A stretch of DNA of 64,000 bases from positions 1 to 64,000 of the forward strand of contig NZ_VOSW01000023.1 in assembly GCF_009690905.1 (NCBI RefSeq), read 5' to 3'. The position numbers and the translations under genes were made by a program. Within the stretch, counting starts at the first letter, position 1, and each line of letters begins with the position of its first letter. Of the stretch, positions 27,377-35,918 are shown one piece after another. The DNA is from Paraburkholderia madseniana (GTDB lineage Bacteria > Pseudomonadota > Gammaproteobacteria > Burkholderiales > Burkholderiaceae). The notes beneath the pieces are model-generated. The model did no database searches. It was given only the letters and a program-made list of their open reading frames with translations, and was not told the DNA's origin.

Positions 27377-27686
27377 ACCCCGGCCTAAAGGCCGAGGCTT
27401 GTGGGATAGCAATCCGCAAGTCTGAGGTTGACCAGACCATCCGTCGCAAGACGCACCGTTGTGCAGGAGACAGCAGACCCACCGCCAGATGCTTCCTGAG
27501 TCTGGCGCTCTGGAAGTCGCAGCAGCAGACAAGCCCCGGGTAGGCACGAAACGGGCTGCGACCGGCAGGTTTTCTCGCCCCCTGCTGCACAACATGGTCG
27601 AGGGGAGCGGCGCCGCAAGGCGCCCGTCACCAGGCCCGTAAGGGCAACGCGCCGGACGTTTTCCGGTTGAACACAAGGAGCTGCAG
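27361..27686 (+). ncRNA. IscB omegaRNA (guide plus scaffold), predicted
   Basis: The DNA upstream of iscB folds into many compact hairpins: 27381-27394 (CGGCC/GGCCG), 27398-27420 (CTTGTGGGAT with ATCCGCAAG), 27442-27453 (CGTC-GCAA-GACG), 27453-27464 (GCAC-CGTT-GTGC), 27483-27507 (CGCCAGA/TCTGGCG), 27609-27624 (GGCGCC-GCAA-GGCGCC), 27634-27645 (GCCC-GTAA-GGGC) and 27652-27666 (CCGGA/TCCGG). GCAA and GTAA are GNRA tetraloops, a mark of selected RNA structure. In IscB systems the guide is the 5' end of this RNA, so roughly 27361-27376 would be the guide. The 5' end, the 3' end and the guide limits are inferred, not seen. Confidence 0.75.
27381..27394. repeat. Left-end hairpin of the IscB element
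   Basis: CGGCC-TAAA-GGCCG with AGGCTT after it. It is matched by the right-end hairpin at 29057-29070. It also serves as the first stem of the predicted omegaRNA. Confidence 0.7.
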
Positions 27687-29093
27687 TTGGCGGTATTCGT
27701 TCTGGACAGGTCGGGCAAGCCGTTGATGCCGTGCAGCGAGAAGCGCGCGAGGTTGTTGCTCGCGCGCGGGCGTGCGCGCGTTCATCGCTTCATGCCCTTC
27801 GCTATCCGGCTCGTCGACCGCGAGCTTCACAGCAGTGTCGCGCAACCCCTGCGCATCAAGCTGGACCCGGGCAGCAAGGCCACCGGACTTGCGCTGGTCC
27901 GCGATACTGAACAGGACGGCGCCTCGACGGGAGAAATCCATCGCGGCGCCGTGGTGCTCAACCTGTTCGAGCTGGTGCATCGCGGCCGGCAAATCAGCGA
28001 GGCGCTCACCGCGCGGCGCGCTATGCGTCGCCGTCGACGCGGCACCCTGCGCTACCGCGCACCGCGCTTTCTGAACCGTACCCGGCCTGCAGGATGGCTC
28101 GCGCCATCTTTGCAACATCGAGTGGATACGACGCTCGCCTGGGTCAAGCGGCTCCAGCATTGGGCCCCGATAACGGCGGCGAGCACTGAACTTGTGCGCT
28201 TCGACATGCAGGCGCTCGATAATCCAGAAGTCACCGGCATCGAGTACCAGCAGGGAACCCTGTTCGGGTATGAGCTGCGTGAGTACCTGCTGGAGAAGTG
28301 GACGCGCAAGTGCTGCTACTGTGACGTGCAGAACGTGCCGCTCAACATCGAGCACCTGGTGCCGCGTGCACGCGGCGGCTCGAACCGGGTTTCGAACTTG
28401 GCAATTGCCTGCGTACCCTGCAACATCCGCAAGGCCGCGCAGCCGTTCGACGTCTTCGTGAAGGACAAGGCGCGCCTCGCGCGCATCACGGCCCAGGTCC
28501 GACGCCCGCTCAAGGATGCCTCGGCCGTCAATGCGACCCGCTGGGCGCTGGTCAATGCCTTGCGCGCCACCGGCCTTCCGGTCGAAACCGCTTCCGGCGG
28601 ACGAACGAAATACAACCGTAGCCAGCTTGGCATCCCGAAGACGCATGCGCTGGATGCAGTGTGCGTGGGCGAGGTTTCGGCCGTCGTGGCGTGGCGCAAA
28701 CCGACCTTGCAGGTGAAGTGCACTGGGCGCGGCAGCTATCAGCGCACACGACGGGACAGGTACGGTTTTCCGCGGGGCTATCTGATGCGCTCCAAGCGCG
28801 TGCACGGGTTCGGAACGGGAGACCATGTGCAGGCCGAAGTGCCCTCGGGCAGAAAAGCAGGCACGCACCGTGGCCGCGTTGCCGTGCGCGCCACCGGCAG
28901 TTTCAACATTCAAACCTATGGTCAGGTCGTACAGGGCGTCGCTCACCGCTATTGCCGGGTGCTGCAGCGCGCGGACGGCTATGGCTACTCAAGGATGGCA
29001 ACTCACAAAGGAGAAGCGGGAGTAGGGGCTGCTACGCAGCCCGGGCTATCCCTCCCCGGCCCGAAGGCCGAGGTTTCCCGCGCAGAAGGATGA
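27687..29093 (+). CDS. IscB RNA-guided endonuclease, 468 aa
   Basis: IscB proteins are ancestral relatives of Cas9 that cut DNA guided by an omegaRNA. Domains in order: PLMP domain (residues 1-50, with [12 protein letters not shown]), RuvC-I with Asp60 in [13 protein letters not shown], arginine-rich bridge helix about 108-130, RuvC-II Glu168 in [11 protein letters not shown] domain about 205-250 (Cys209, Cys212, His223, Asn237, Cys242, Cys245), RuvC-III with His320 and Asp323 in [11 protein letters not shown], then a C-terminal RNA/TAM-binding part. All catalytic residues of both nuclease centres are intact. The start is TTG at 27687, with AAGGAG at 27675-27680. The stop TGA overlaps the pyrB ATG. 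The last 25 or so residues are translated from the right-end hairpin DNA. Confidence 0.95.
   Translation: MAVFVLDRSGKPLMPCSEKRARLLLARGRARVHRFMPFAIRLVDRELHSSVAQPLRIKLDPGSKATGLALVRDTEQDGASTGEIHRGAVVLNLFELVHRGRQISEALTARRAMRRRRRGTLRYRAPRFLNRTRPAGWLAPSLQHRVDTTLAWVKRLQHWAPITAASTELVRFDMQALDNPEVTGIEYQQGTLFGYELREYLLEKWTRKCCYCDVQNVPLNIEHLVPRARGGSNRVSNLAIACVPCNIRKAAQPFDVFVKDKARLARITAQVRRPLKDASAVNATRWALVNALRATGLPVETASGGRTKYNRSQLGIPKTHALDAVCVGEVSAVVAWRKPTLQVKCTGRGSYQRTRRDRYGFPRGYLMRSKRVHGFGTGDHVQAEVPSGRKAGTHRGRVAVRATGSFNIQTYGQVVQGVAHRYCRVLQRADGYGYSRMATHKGEAGVGAATQPGLSLPGPKAEVSRAEG
29026..29070. repeat. Right-end hairpins of the IscB element
   Basis: Two stems lie at the 3' end: GGGCTGC/GCAGCCC around TAC (29026-29042) and CGGCC/GGCCG around CGAA (29057-29070). 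The second resembles the left-end hairpin. Both fall within the iscB reading frame. Confidence 0.7.
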
Positions 29094-30115
29094 ACACCGC
29101 CACCCAGACTCCGAAGGATTCCGCCGACAGCGCCACCGAGCGCTTCCGTTATGGCTTCCTGAAGGGCAATCCGCAGCTCACGAAGAACGGTGAGCTGAAA
29201 CATCTGTTGTCGATCGAAGGTTTGCCGAAGGCGATCGTCAATCACATTCTCGATACCGCCGACCAGTTTGTCAGCGTGACCGATCGCGAAGTGAAGAAGG
29301 TGCCGCTGTTGCGCGGCAAGTCGGTGTTCAACCTGTTCTTCGAGAACTCGACGCGCACCCGCACGACCTTCGAGATCGCCGCAACGCGTTTGTCGGCCGA
29401 CGTGCTGAATCTGAACATCAATGCTTCGTCGACGAGCAAAGGTGAGTCGCTGCTCGACACGATCAACAACCTCTCGGCGATGCATGCCGATATGTTTGTC
29501 GTGCGTCATGCATCGAGCGGGGCGCCGTACCTGATCGCCCAGCATTGCGCGCCGCACGTGCACGTGATCAATGCCGGCGACGGCCGTCACGCACACCCGA
29601 CCCAGGGTCTGCTCGACATGTACACGATCCGCCACTACAAGAAGGACTTCACGAATCTGCGCGTGGCGATCGTCGGCGACATTCTGCATTCGCGGGTCGC
29701 GCGTTCGGACATTCACGCGCTGACCACGCTCGGCGTGCCGGAAGTGCGCGCGATCGGTCCGCGCACGTTGCTGCCAGGCGGTCTCGAGCAAATGGGCGTG
29801 CGCGTGTTCCACAACCTCGACGAAGGCCTGCAAGACGTCGACGTGATCATCATGCTGCGTCTGCAAAACGAGCGGATGAGCGGCGCGCTGCTGCCGTCGG
29901 CGCAGGAGTACTTCAAGAGCTGGGGTTTGACGCCGGAGCGCCTCGCGCTCGCCAAACCCGATGCGATCGTGATGCACCCGGGGCCGATGAATCGTGGCGT
30001 CGAAATCGATTCCCAGGTGGCCGACGGTCCGCAATCGGTGATTCTGAACCAGGTGACGTTCGGCATCGCGGTGCGCATGGCGGTGATGGGAATCGTCGCG
30101 GGCAATCACGATTGA
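29090..30115 (+). CDS. PyrB aspartate carbamoyltransferase catalytic chain, 341 aa
   Basis: [15 protein letters not shown] is the carbamoyl-phosphate-binding STRTRT motif, and [11 protein letters not shown] and [11 protein letters not shown] are aspartate-site segments. PyrB makes carbamoyl-aspartate in UMP synthesis. I chose ATG at 29090, which begins the normal N-terminus; it overlaps the iscB stop as ATGA, and AGAAGG lies directly against it, too close for an ordinary ribosome binding site. Translation may therefore depend on ribosomes ending iscB. The class that pairs with an inactive PyrC' is expected, and that gene follows. Confidence 0.95.
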   Translation: MNTATQTPKDSADSATERFRYGFLKGNPQLTKNGELKHLLSIEGLPKAIVNHILDTADQFVSVTDREVKKVPLLRGKSVFNLFFENSTRTRTTFEIAATRLSADVLNLNINASSTSKGESLLDTINNLSAMHADMFVVRHASSGAPYLIAQHCAPHVHVINAGDGRHAHPTQGLLDMYTIRHYKKDFTNLRVAIVGDILHSRVARSDIHALTTLGVPEVRAIGPRTLLPGGLEQMGVRVFHNLDEGLQDVDVIIMLRLQNERMSGALLPSAQEYFKSWGLTPERLALAKPDAIVMHPGPMNRGVEIDSQVADGPQSVILNQVTFGIAVRMAVMGIVAGNHD

Positions 30116-30207
30116 TCTCACCACGGCACGCGATCACACACGCACCAGCACACGCGACAAGACACGCAGAACTTAGCTGAACGCTTGGCTAAACATTAAG
30201 GCAGCGC

Positions 30208-31488
30208 ATGAAGATTCACATTCAAGGCGGCACGCTGATCGATCCGGCAGCGGGCACCGAACAGCAGCAGGACATTTTTATCGCAGCGGGCAAGATCGTC
30301 GCCATCGGCAACGCGCCTGCTGATTTCAACGCAGCGAAGACGATCGACGCTAAAGGCCTGCATATCGTGCCGGGCCTCGTCGACCTGTCCGCGCGCTTGC
30401 GCGAACCGGGCTACGAACACAAAGCGACGCTCGAATCCGAAATGGCCGCGGCGCTCGCGGGCGGCGTGACGAGTCTCGTGTGTCCGCCGGACACCGATCC
30501 GACGCTCGATGAACCGGGCCTCGTCGAGATGCTCAAGTTCCGCGCGCGCAATCTGGACCAGGCGCATGTGTATCCGCTCGGCGCATTGACCGTCGGCCTG
30601 AAAGGCCAGGTCATCACCGAGATGGTCGAGCTGACCGAAGCGGGCTGTATCGGTTTTTCGCAGGCCGATGTGCCGGTGGTCGACACGCAGGTCCTGATGC
30701 GTGCGTTGCAGTACGCGAAGACCTACGGCTACACCGTGTGGTTGCGTCCGGTCGATGCCTATCTCGGCAAGGGCGGCGTGGCCGCGAGCGGCGCGCTGGC
30801 GTCGCGGCTCGGTTTGTCTGGCGTACCGGTGTCGGCTGAGACGATCGCGCTGCACACGATCTTCGAACTGGTCCGCGTGACCGGCGCACGGGTGCATCTG
30901 TCGCATGTGTCGTCGGCGGCAGGCATTGCGCTGATGCGCGCGGCCAAGGCCGAGGGCTTGCCGGTTTCGTGCGACGTTACCGTGAACCATGTGCATCTGA
31001 TCGACCACGATATCGGCTACTTCGACGCGCAATTCCGGCTCGATCCGCCGCTGCGCCAGCAGCGTGATCGCGAAGCGATCCGCGCGGGCCTCGTCGACGG
31101 TACGATCGACGCGATCTGCTCCGACCACACGCCGGTCGACGACGACGAAAAGCTGCTGCCGTTCGCCGAAGCCACGCCGGGCGCGACAGGCTTGGAGCTG
31201 TTCCTGTCGCTAACAGTCAAATGGGCCGACGAAGCGGGCGTGCCGTTGGCCAAGGCGCTGAACCGCATCACCACGGCGCCGGCCGACGTGCTGAAGCTGG
31301 AGGCGGCTGGCCGCATCGCCGTGGGCGCCGTCGCCGATCTTTGCGTGTTCGACCGCAACGCGTACTGGCGCGTCGAGCCGCGTGCATTGAAGAGCCAGGG
31401 ACACAACACGCCGTTCCTCGGCTATGAACTGCCGGCGCGCGTGCGGACGACCATCGTGTCCGGTCACGTCGCGTTCGAACAGCGCTAA
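30208..31488 (+). CDS. PyrC' dihydroorotase-like non-catalytic subunit, 426 aa
   Basis: The fold and length are those of dihydroorotase, with VPGLVDL and CSDHTPVDDDEK, but the metal-binding HxH is replaced: residues 60-67 read LSARLREP where active enzymes have HVHLREPG. The zinc site therefore lacks two histidines, and catalysis is unlikely. In Pseudomonas a similar inactive homologue (PyrC', PyrX) assembles with PyrB into active transcarbamoylase. It follows pyrB after 92 bases and probably does the same. A catalytic dihydroorotase should be encoded elsewhere in the genome. Confidence 0.92.
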   Translation: MKIHIQGGTLIDPAAGTEQQQDIFIAAGKIVAIGNAPADFNAAKTIDAKGLHIVPGLVDLSARLREPGYEHKATLESEMAAALAGGVTSLVCPPDTDPTLDEPGLVEMLKFRARNLDQAHVYPLGALTVGLKGQVITEMVELTEAGCIGFSQADVPVVDTQVLMRALQYAKTYGYTVWLRPVDAYLGKGGVAASGALASRLGLSGVPVSAETIALHTIFELVRVTGARVHLSHVSSAAGIALMRAAKAEGLPVSCDVTVNHVHLIDHDIGYFDAQFRLDPPLRQQRDREAIRAGLVDGTIDAICSDHTPVDDDEKLLPFAEATPGATGLELFLSLTVKWADEAGVPLAKALNRITTAPADVLKLEAAGRIAVGAVADLCVFDRNAYWRVEPRALKSQGHNTPFLGYELPARVRTTIVSGHVAFEQR

Positions 31489-31525
31489 TATTCGCGGCAT
31501 CGCCCAGTTACGGAAAGCTCAGACA

Positions 31526-32404
31526 ATGAAGCTCGCGTTACGCAAGGCCCGTCTCGTCGCCCATCTGCTGCACGGCATGTGGATCGTTGGGACGCGCTTT
31601 TCCAAGGCCGGTGCGGATGGGCGGCAGACGCTCAACCGCGAATGGTCGCTGAAAATGCTGCGTCTATGCGGCATGCGGCTCGTCGTGCATAACGACAGCG
31701 CGCGGCTCGACCGCGGCGCGCTGGTGGTCGCCAATCACATCTCGTGGATCGACATCTACGTGATCAATGCGTGGCGGCCTACGCCGTTCGTCTCGAAGGC
31801 CGAGATCCGGCAGTGGCCGGTGGTCGGCTGGCTGGCGCAGCAACTGGGCACGGTGTTCATCCAGCGCGAGAAGCGCAGCGATGCGAAGCGGATCATGCAT
31901 GAGCTGGCCGACCGCCTGGGCGCGGGTGAGCTGATGTGCGTGTTTCCTGAAGGGACGACGACGAACGGTCTGGCGCTACTGCCGTTTCACGCGAATATGT
32001 TCCAGGCCGCCGTGTCGGCCTCGGCGCCGGTGCAGCCGCTGTGCATCATGTATGAAGATGCGCAGGGCCGGCAGTCCACCGCGCCGGCGTATATCGACGA
32101 TCTGACGTTGGCTGATTCGCTGAACATGCTGTTGAGCGGCGGGCCGTTGACCGCGCACGTGTATGTCGGCGCGCCGCTCGCGCCGGGTGCGGATCGGCGC
32201 ACGCTGGCGGCGGAAGCGGAAGGGGTGATTGCAGCGGCGTTGCGGGAGATGCAGGGCGGCATGACGAGGTCCGGTGCTGCCATCGCGGCGTCGATTTCAT
32301 CGGCCGACCCGTACAACGCGCCCTACACGCACAACGCCTCTGACGCTTCCAACGCTTCGTCGGCGCTGATCGAACCCGTCGATCAGTCCGGCCGGTCGGC
32401 TTAA
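31526..32404 (+). CDS. 1-acyl-sn-glycerol-3-phosphate acyltransferase family protein, 292 aa
   Basis: NHISWIDIY is the HX4D catalytic motif and FPEGTTT is the phosphate-binding motif of PlsC-type acyltransferases, which esterify lysophosphatidic acid at the inner membrane. An N-terminal hydrophobic segment is present. The last 50 residues are low complexity (Ala, Ser, Asn) and probably disordered. I use ATG at 31526; the open frame extends further back into pyrC'. It is the last gene of the pyr operon line and is convergent with apaH. Confidence 0.9.
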   Translation: MKLALRKARLVAHLLHGMWIVGTRFSKAGADGRQTLNREWSLKMLRLCGMRLVVHNDSARLDRGALVVANHISWIDIYVINAWRPTPFVSKAEIRQWPVVGWLAQQLGTVFIQREKRSDAKRIMHELADRLGAGELMCVFPEGTTTNGLALLPFHANMFQAAVSASAPVQPLCIMYEDAQGRQSTAPAYIDDLTLADSLNMLLSGGPLTAHVYVGAPLAPGADRRTLAAEAEGVIAAALREMQGGMTRSGAAIAASISSADPYNAPYTHNASDASNASSALIEPVDQSGRSA

Positions 32405-32413
32405 CGGGGCGGC

Positions 32414-33328
32414 TTAGTTGCCGCCTGGCGTGCCGCACGCCTCGCAGTCGACCTGGGTCAGCGTGCGCTCCGCGGGATTCTGCGCAAGGCGCACGGCCGA
32501 GAGTTTCTCACCCCAGACGCAGCCGGAATCCAGCCCGATCAGGTTGTCGCGCAAGGTCAAGCCGAGCGCGGCCCAATGGCCGAACACCACCGTGATGTCC
32601 GCGGTCTTGCGCGACGGCACGTCGAACCACGGCATGTTGCCCGGCGGCGCGGAATTCAGACCTGCGCTGCTGCTGAAATCCATCGCGCCTTCGGCATTGC
32701 AGAAGCGGATGCGCGTCAATGCGCTGCACGTCAGGCGCAGCCGCTCGATACCCTTGACGCCGGGCGTCCAGCGATTCGGCTCGTTGCCGTAGAGTCCCGC
32801 GAGCGTTTCCTTCCAGTTCGGCGCGCGCAGCGCCCGCTGCAATTCGTCGGCGAGTTCCATCGTCAGGGCGGCATCCCATTGCGGTAACACGCCCGCATGC
32901 ACCATCAGCATGCCGTTATCGAAATGCGCGATCGGACGATGGCGGACCCAGTCGAGCAGATCGGCGGCATCCGGTGCGGCGAGAATGTCGTCGATCGTGT
33001 CGCCTTTCTTCGATTTGCGAATCCCCGCCGACACCGACAGCAGATGCAGGTCATGGTTACCCAGCACCGGCACCGCACGGTCTCCCAGCGCGATGATGTC
33101 GCGCAGCGTGGCGAGCGATTCGGAGCCGCGGTTGATCAGGTCGCCCGCGAACCACAGCGGCGTGCCTTCGGGCGGCGCGGCTTTGGCCAGCAGTTGCTGG
33201 AACGGCTTTCGGCAGCCTTGCAGGTCGCCGAAAGCGAGTGGTAGCAGGTGCGGCTGCGGAACGGCACTAGATCCGGCACTAAACGCGGCAGGAGAAGCGA
33301 CGGTGGAAGCGGTGGAGGATGTCATCAA
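32414..33328 (-). CDS. ApaH symmetrical bis(5'-nucleosyl)-tetraphosphatase, 304 aa
   Basis: The metallophosphatase motifs GDLQGC, GDLINRG and GNHDLHLL appear in order, then HAGVLPQWD and FGHWAALG. ApaH splits Ap4A into two ADP and clears NpnN caps from RNA. The protein carries about 27 extra residues at the N-terminus before the conserved core, so a later start is possible. The C-terminus ends with a Cys-rich CEACGTPGGN. It stands alone on this strand. Confidence 0.92.
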   Translation of the reverse strand: MMTSSTASTVASPAAFSAGSSAVPQPHLLPLAFGDLQGCRKPFQQLLAKAAPPEGTPLWFAGDLINRGSESLATLRDIIALGDRAVPVLGNHDLHLLSVSAGIRKSKKGDTIDDILAAPDAADLLDWVRHRPIAHFDNGMLMVHAGVLPQWDAALTMELADELQRALRAPNWKETLAGLYGNEPNRWTPGVKGIERLRLTCSALTRIRFCNAEGAMDFSSSAGLNSAPPGNMPWFDVPSRKTADITVVFGHWAALGLTLRDNLIGLDSGCVWGEKLSAVRLAQNPAERTLTQVDCEACGTPGGN

Positions 33329-33547
33329 GAAGTCGGTACAGTTCGATACACGCGGTTACGAACAAGGCGTGCCGCGTTGGGCGGTGCAGCAAATTAGCGT
33401 GACATAATAGCCCGTTTGATGCACGGATATCGTGGCAAGCGCCGTCGGGAGCGGCCAGCAAGTGGCATTCCCGGGGCGTCAGGCGCACCGCAAGGGCCGC
33501 GCGCGATATTGCACCACAACAGGATCACCCTCGTGAACGGAGAAAGC

Positions 33548-34459
33548 ATGTCGTCTTTTCATGCGAATCAACCTATCCGCACACTCGTCACCGGGGCGAG
33601 TGGCTTCACGGGCCGCTATCTGGTCGACAATCTGCTCGGCCGCGGCCAGACCGTGATCGAAACAGTGGCCGGGCGCAACGAGCCCGAAACGCCGACGCGC
33701 CTCAGACTCGACATTACGTCGCCCGACGCCTGCCGGCGCGTGATCGAAACCGCGCGGCCCGACTACATCGTGCATCTGGCGGCGATCAGCTTCGTGGGCC
33801 ATAACGATCCGCTCGACTTTTACCGCGTCAACGTGATCGGCACGCTGAATCTGCTGGAGGCCTGTGCGGCTGTCGGCCATACGCCCCGCAAGCTGTTGAT
33901 CGCGAGCAGCGCGAATGTTTACGGCAATGTCACCAGCGACGCCATCGACGAGACCTTCCCCGTCACGCCAGTGAATCACTACGCCGCCAGCAAGGCGGCC
34001 ATGGAAACGATGGTGCGGACCTGGTTCGACCGGCTGCCCATCTTGATCGTGCGGCCGTTCAACTACACGGGCCGCGGGCAGACATCGAACTTCCTCGTGC
34101 CGAAGATCGTCGAGCATTTCGCGCGGCGCGAGCCTGCGATTGAGCTCGGCAATATCGATGTGGCGCGTGATTTTTCGGACGTGCGTTACGTGGCGAACGC
34201 TTATGAGGCTTTGCTTGACTCGGAGGCCGCTGCTGAAACGGTCAATGTCTGTACCGGCACGCCGTACACGCTGCGGGAAATTCTGTCGGCGGCGAGTGAG
34301 CTGACCGGGCATGAGCTCGAGGTTCAGGTCAATCCTGCTTTCGTGCGACAAACGGACGTGAAGATGCTGGCTGGGTCGCCGGCCAAGCTGCGCTCGCTGG
34401 TGCCGAAGGTTGAGGCGATTCCGTTTATGGATACGTTGCGGTGGATGTTGGCGGCTTAA
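33548..34459 (+). CDS. GDP-6-deoxy-D-lyxo-4-hexulose reductase-like epimerase, 303 aa
   Basis: TGASGFTGRYLV is the NAD(P)-binding motif and YAASKAAME carries the Tyr and Lys of the short-chain dehydrogenase triad. The protein is close in layout to RMD and GDP-6-deoxytalose synthetase, which reduce the 4-keto intermediate made from GDP-mannose. I chose ATG at 33548 with GGAG nearby. It is the first gene of the surface-polysaccharide locus. No GDP-mannose 4,6-dehydratase is seen beside it, so substrate supply must come from elsewhere. Confidence 0.85.
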   Translation: MSSFHANQPIRTLVTGASGFTGRYLVDNLLGRGQTVIETVAGRNEPETPTRLRLDITSPDACRRVIETARPDYIVHLAAISFVGHNDPLDFYRVNVIGTLNLLEACAAVGHTPRKLLIASSANVYGNVTSDAIDETFPVTPVNHYAASKAAMETMVRTWFDRLPILIVRPFNYTGRGQTSNFLVPKIVEHFARREPAIELGNIDVARDFSDVRYVANAYEALLDSEAAAETVNVCTGTPYTLREILSAASELTGHELEVQVNPAFVRQTDVKMLAGSPAKLRSLVPKVEAIPFMDTLRWMLAA

Positions 34460-34846
34460 TAGGCGCAACCGGCGGTATCTGCGGGCATCTGCCGTTATCT
34501 TGTGTAGTAGGTCCGCTCGGCCGACACCGCAACGTCGCTACCCCGCTTATGTGGCCGGCCGGTTCAGCCCCCTTGCGCCGGTGCCCTCTGGAGGCGGCGC
34601 TCGCCGTCAAACTATCCCTCGGTAGTCAGCGGAAACCGAACTTGTCAAGCTGTTTCAAGTTGTTAGGGTTCTAGTTTTTGCCCCGGGCGGCTTTATAATC
34701 AGGGCTTTATAAGATTGGCGTTTGAGCGCCTGCCCGCTGTGCGAGGGGCGGCGCCGGGCGTTGACAAAAACTCGGACTCCACCACGCGGGGTGCGTAGAT
34801 CGGTGAATCGATTCCGATCCGCCGCCAACATCTAGAAGGGAAATTC
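34460..34846. other. Regulatory region ahead of rfbB
   Basis: About 390 bases with no supported gene. The segment GGCTTTATAA occurs twice at 34689-34698 and 34703-34712. The first copy contains TATAAT (34694-34699), a candidate -10 box, although no good -35 was found at the right distance. The region probably holds the promoter of the O-antigen operon. Confidence 0.45.
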
Positions 34847-35908
34847 ATGATCCTGGTAACGGGCGGTGCCGGCTTTATCGGCGCCAATTTCGTGCTCGAC
34901 TGGCTCGATGCGTCGGACGAATCGGTGCTGAACGTAGACAAACTGACCTACGCCGGCAATCTGGGTACGCTCAAGTCGCAACAGGCCAATCCCCGGCATG
35001 TGTTCGTGCGGGCCGATATCTGCGATCGTGCGGCGATGGATGCGCTCTTTGCCGAGCACAAGCCGCGTGCCGTGCTGCACTTTGCCGCTGAAAGCCACGT
35101 GGATCGCTCGATTCACGGCCCGGCTGATTTCGTGCAGACCAACGTGGTCGGCACCTTCACGCTGCTCGAAGCCACCCGTCAGTACTGGAATACGCTTGGC
35201 GAGGCCGACAAGGCCGCGTTCCGTTTCCTGCATGTCTCGACCGACGAAGTGTTCGGTTCGTTGTCCGCTACCGATCCGCAATTTTCCGAGACCACGCCGT
35301 ACGCGCCGAATAGCCCTTATTCGGCCACCAAGGCAGGTTCCGACCATCTGGTGCGCGCCTACCATCATACGTATGGTCTGCCGGTGCTCACCACGAACTG
35401 CTCGAACAACTACGGCCCGTACCAGTTCCCTGAAAAGCTGATTCCGTTGATGATCGCCAATGCGCTCAGCGGCAAGGCGCTGCCGGTGTACGGTGACGGT
35501 CAGAACGTACGCGACTGGTTGTATGTCGGCGACCATTGCAGCGCGATCCGCGAAGTACTCGCGCGCGGCACGCCGGGCGAGACGTACAACATTGGCGGCT
35601 GGAACGAAAAGAAGAACCTCGACGTCGTGCATACGCTGTGCGACCTGCTCGATCAGTTGCGTCCGAAGGCAGGCGCCTCGTACCGCGACCAGATCACCTA
35701 TGTGAAGGATCGTCCCGGCCACGACCGCCGTTATGCGATCGACGCCCGCAAGCTCGAGCGCGAACTGGGCTGGAAGCCGGCTGAGACGTTCGAGACCGGC
35801 CTCGCCAAGACGGTTCAGTGGTATCTGGACAATCAGGCGTGGTCTGACGAAGTCGCTTCGGGTGAGTATCGGAAGTGGGTTGAGACCAACTACGCGCAGC
35901 GCGCGTAA
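34847..35908 (+). CDS. RfbB dTDP-glucose 4,6-dehydratase, 353 aa
   Basis: [11 protein letters not shown] is the NAD motif, STDEVFGSL and [10 protein letters not shown] hold the catalytic Asp-Glu and Tyr-Lys. The enzyme makes dTDP-4-keto-6-deoxyglucose, the branch point for rhamnose and for 3-amino sugars. AGAAGGG precedes ATG. It opens the operon rfbB-A-C-D. The product feeds both the rhamnose branch and the FdtA/FdtB branch further on. Confidence 0.97.
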   Translation: MILVTGGAGFIGANFVLDWLDASDESVLNVDKLTYAGNLGTLKSQQANPRHVFVRADICDRAAMDALFAEHKPRAVLHFAAESHVDRSIHGPADFVQTNVVGTFTLLEATRQYWNTLGEADKAAFRFLHVSTDEVFGSLSATDPQFSETTPYAPNSPYSATKAGSDHLVRAYHHTYGLPVLTTNCSNNYGPYQFPEKLIPLMIANALSGKALPVYGDGQNVRDWLYVGDHCSAIREVLARGTPGETYNIGGWNEKKNLDVVHTLCDLLDQLRPKAGASYRDQITYVKDRPGHDRRYAIDARKLERELGWKPAETFETGLAKTVQWYLDNQAWSDEVASGEYRKWVETNYAQRA

Positions 35909-35918
35909 GGGCACGGCA

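Larger units (their letters stand above)
27377..29080 (+). mobile_element. IscB element (IS200/IS605-related), no TnpA
   Basis: The element contains the omegaRNA region and the iscB gene and is flanked by matching hairpins, CGGCC-TAAA-GGCCG at 27381-27394 and CGGCC-CGAA-GGCCG at 29057-29070, each followed by AGG and a T-rich step. Such subterminal hairpins are the end structures of the IS200/IS605 superfamily. The exact cut points are not certain, so the limits are approximate. There is no Y1 transposase gene, so the element depended on one elsewhere or has become fixed. It interrupts the pyrR-pyrB junction of the pyrimidine operon. Confidence 0.75.

Noticed and set aside
27361..27686. CRISPR array as explanation of the repeats near the nuclease
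   Set aside because: The hairpins differ from each other and there are no regularly spaced repeats; omegaRNA structure explains them better.
27627..28946. 439-residue open frame antisense to iscB
   Set aside because: The sense frame has all IscB motifs; the antisense frame has no domain and starts inside the gene.
33479..34468. 329-residue antisense frame over the epimerase-like gene
   Set aside because: The sense gene has the Rossmann and YxxxK motifs; the antisense frame is a composition artefact.
34678..34699. TTGCCC and TATAAT as a promoter pair for rfbB
   Set aside because: The gap is only ten bases, too short for a normal sigma-70 promoter; only the -10 box is kept as a weak candidate.
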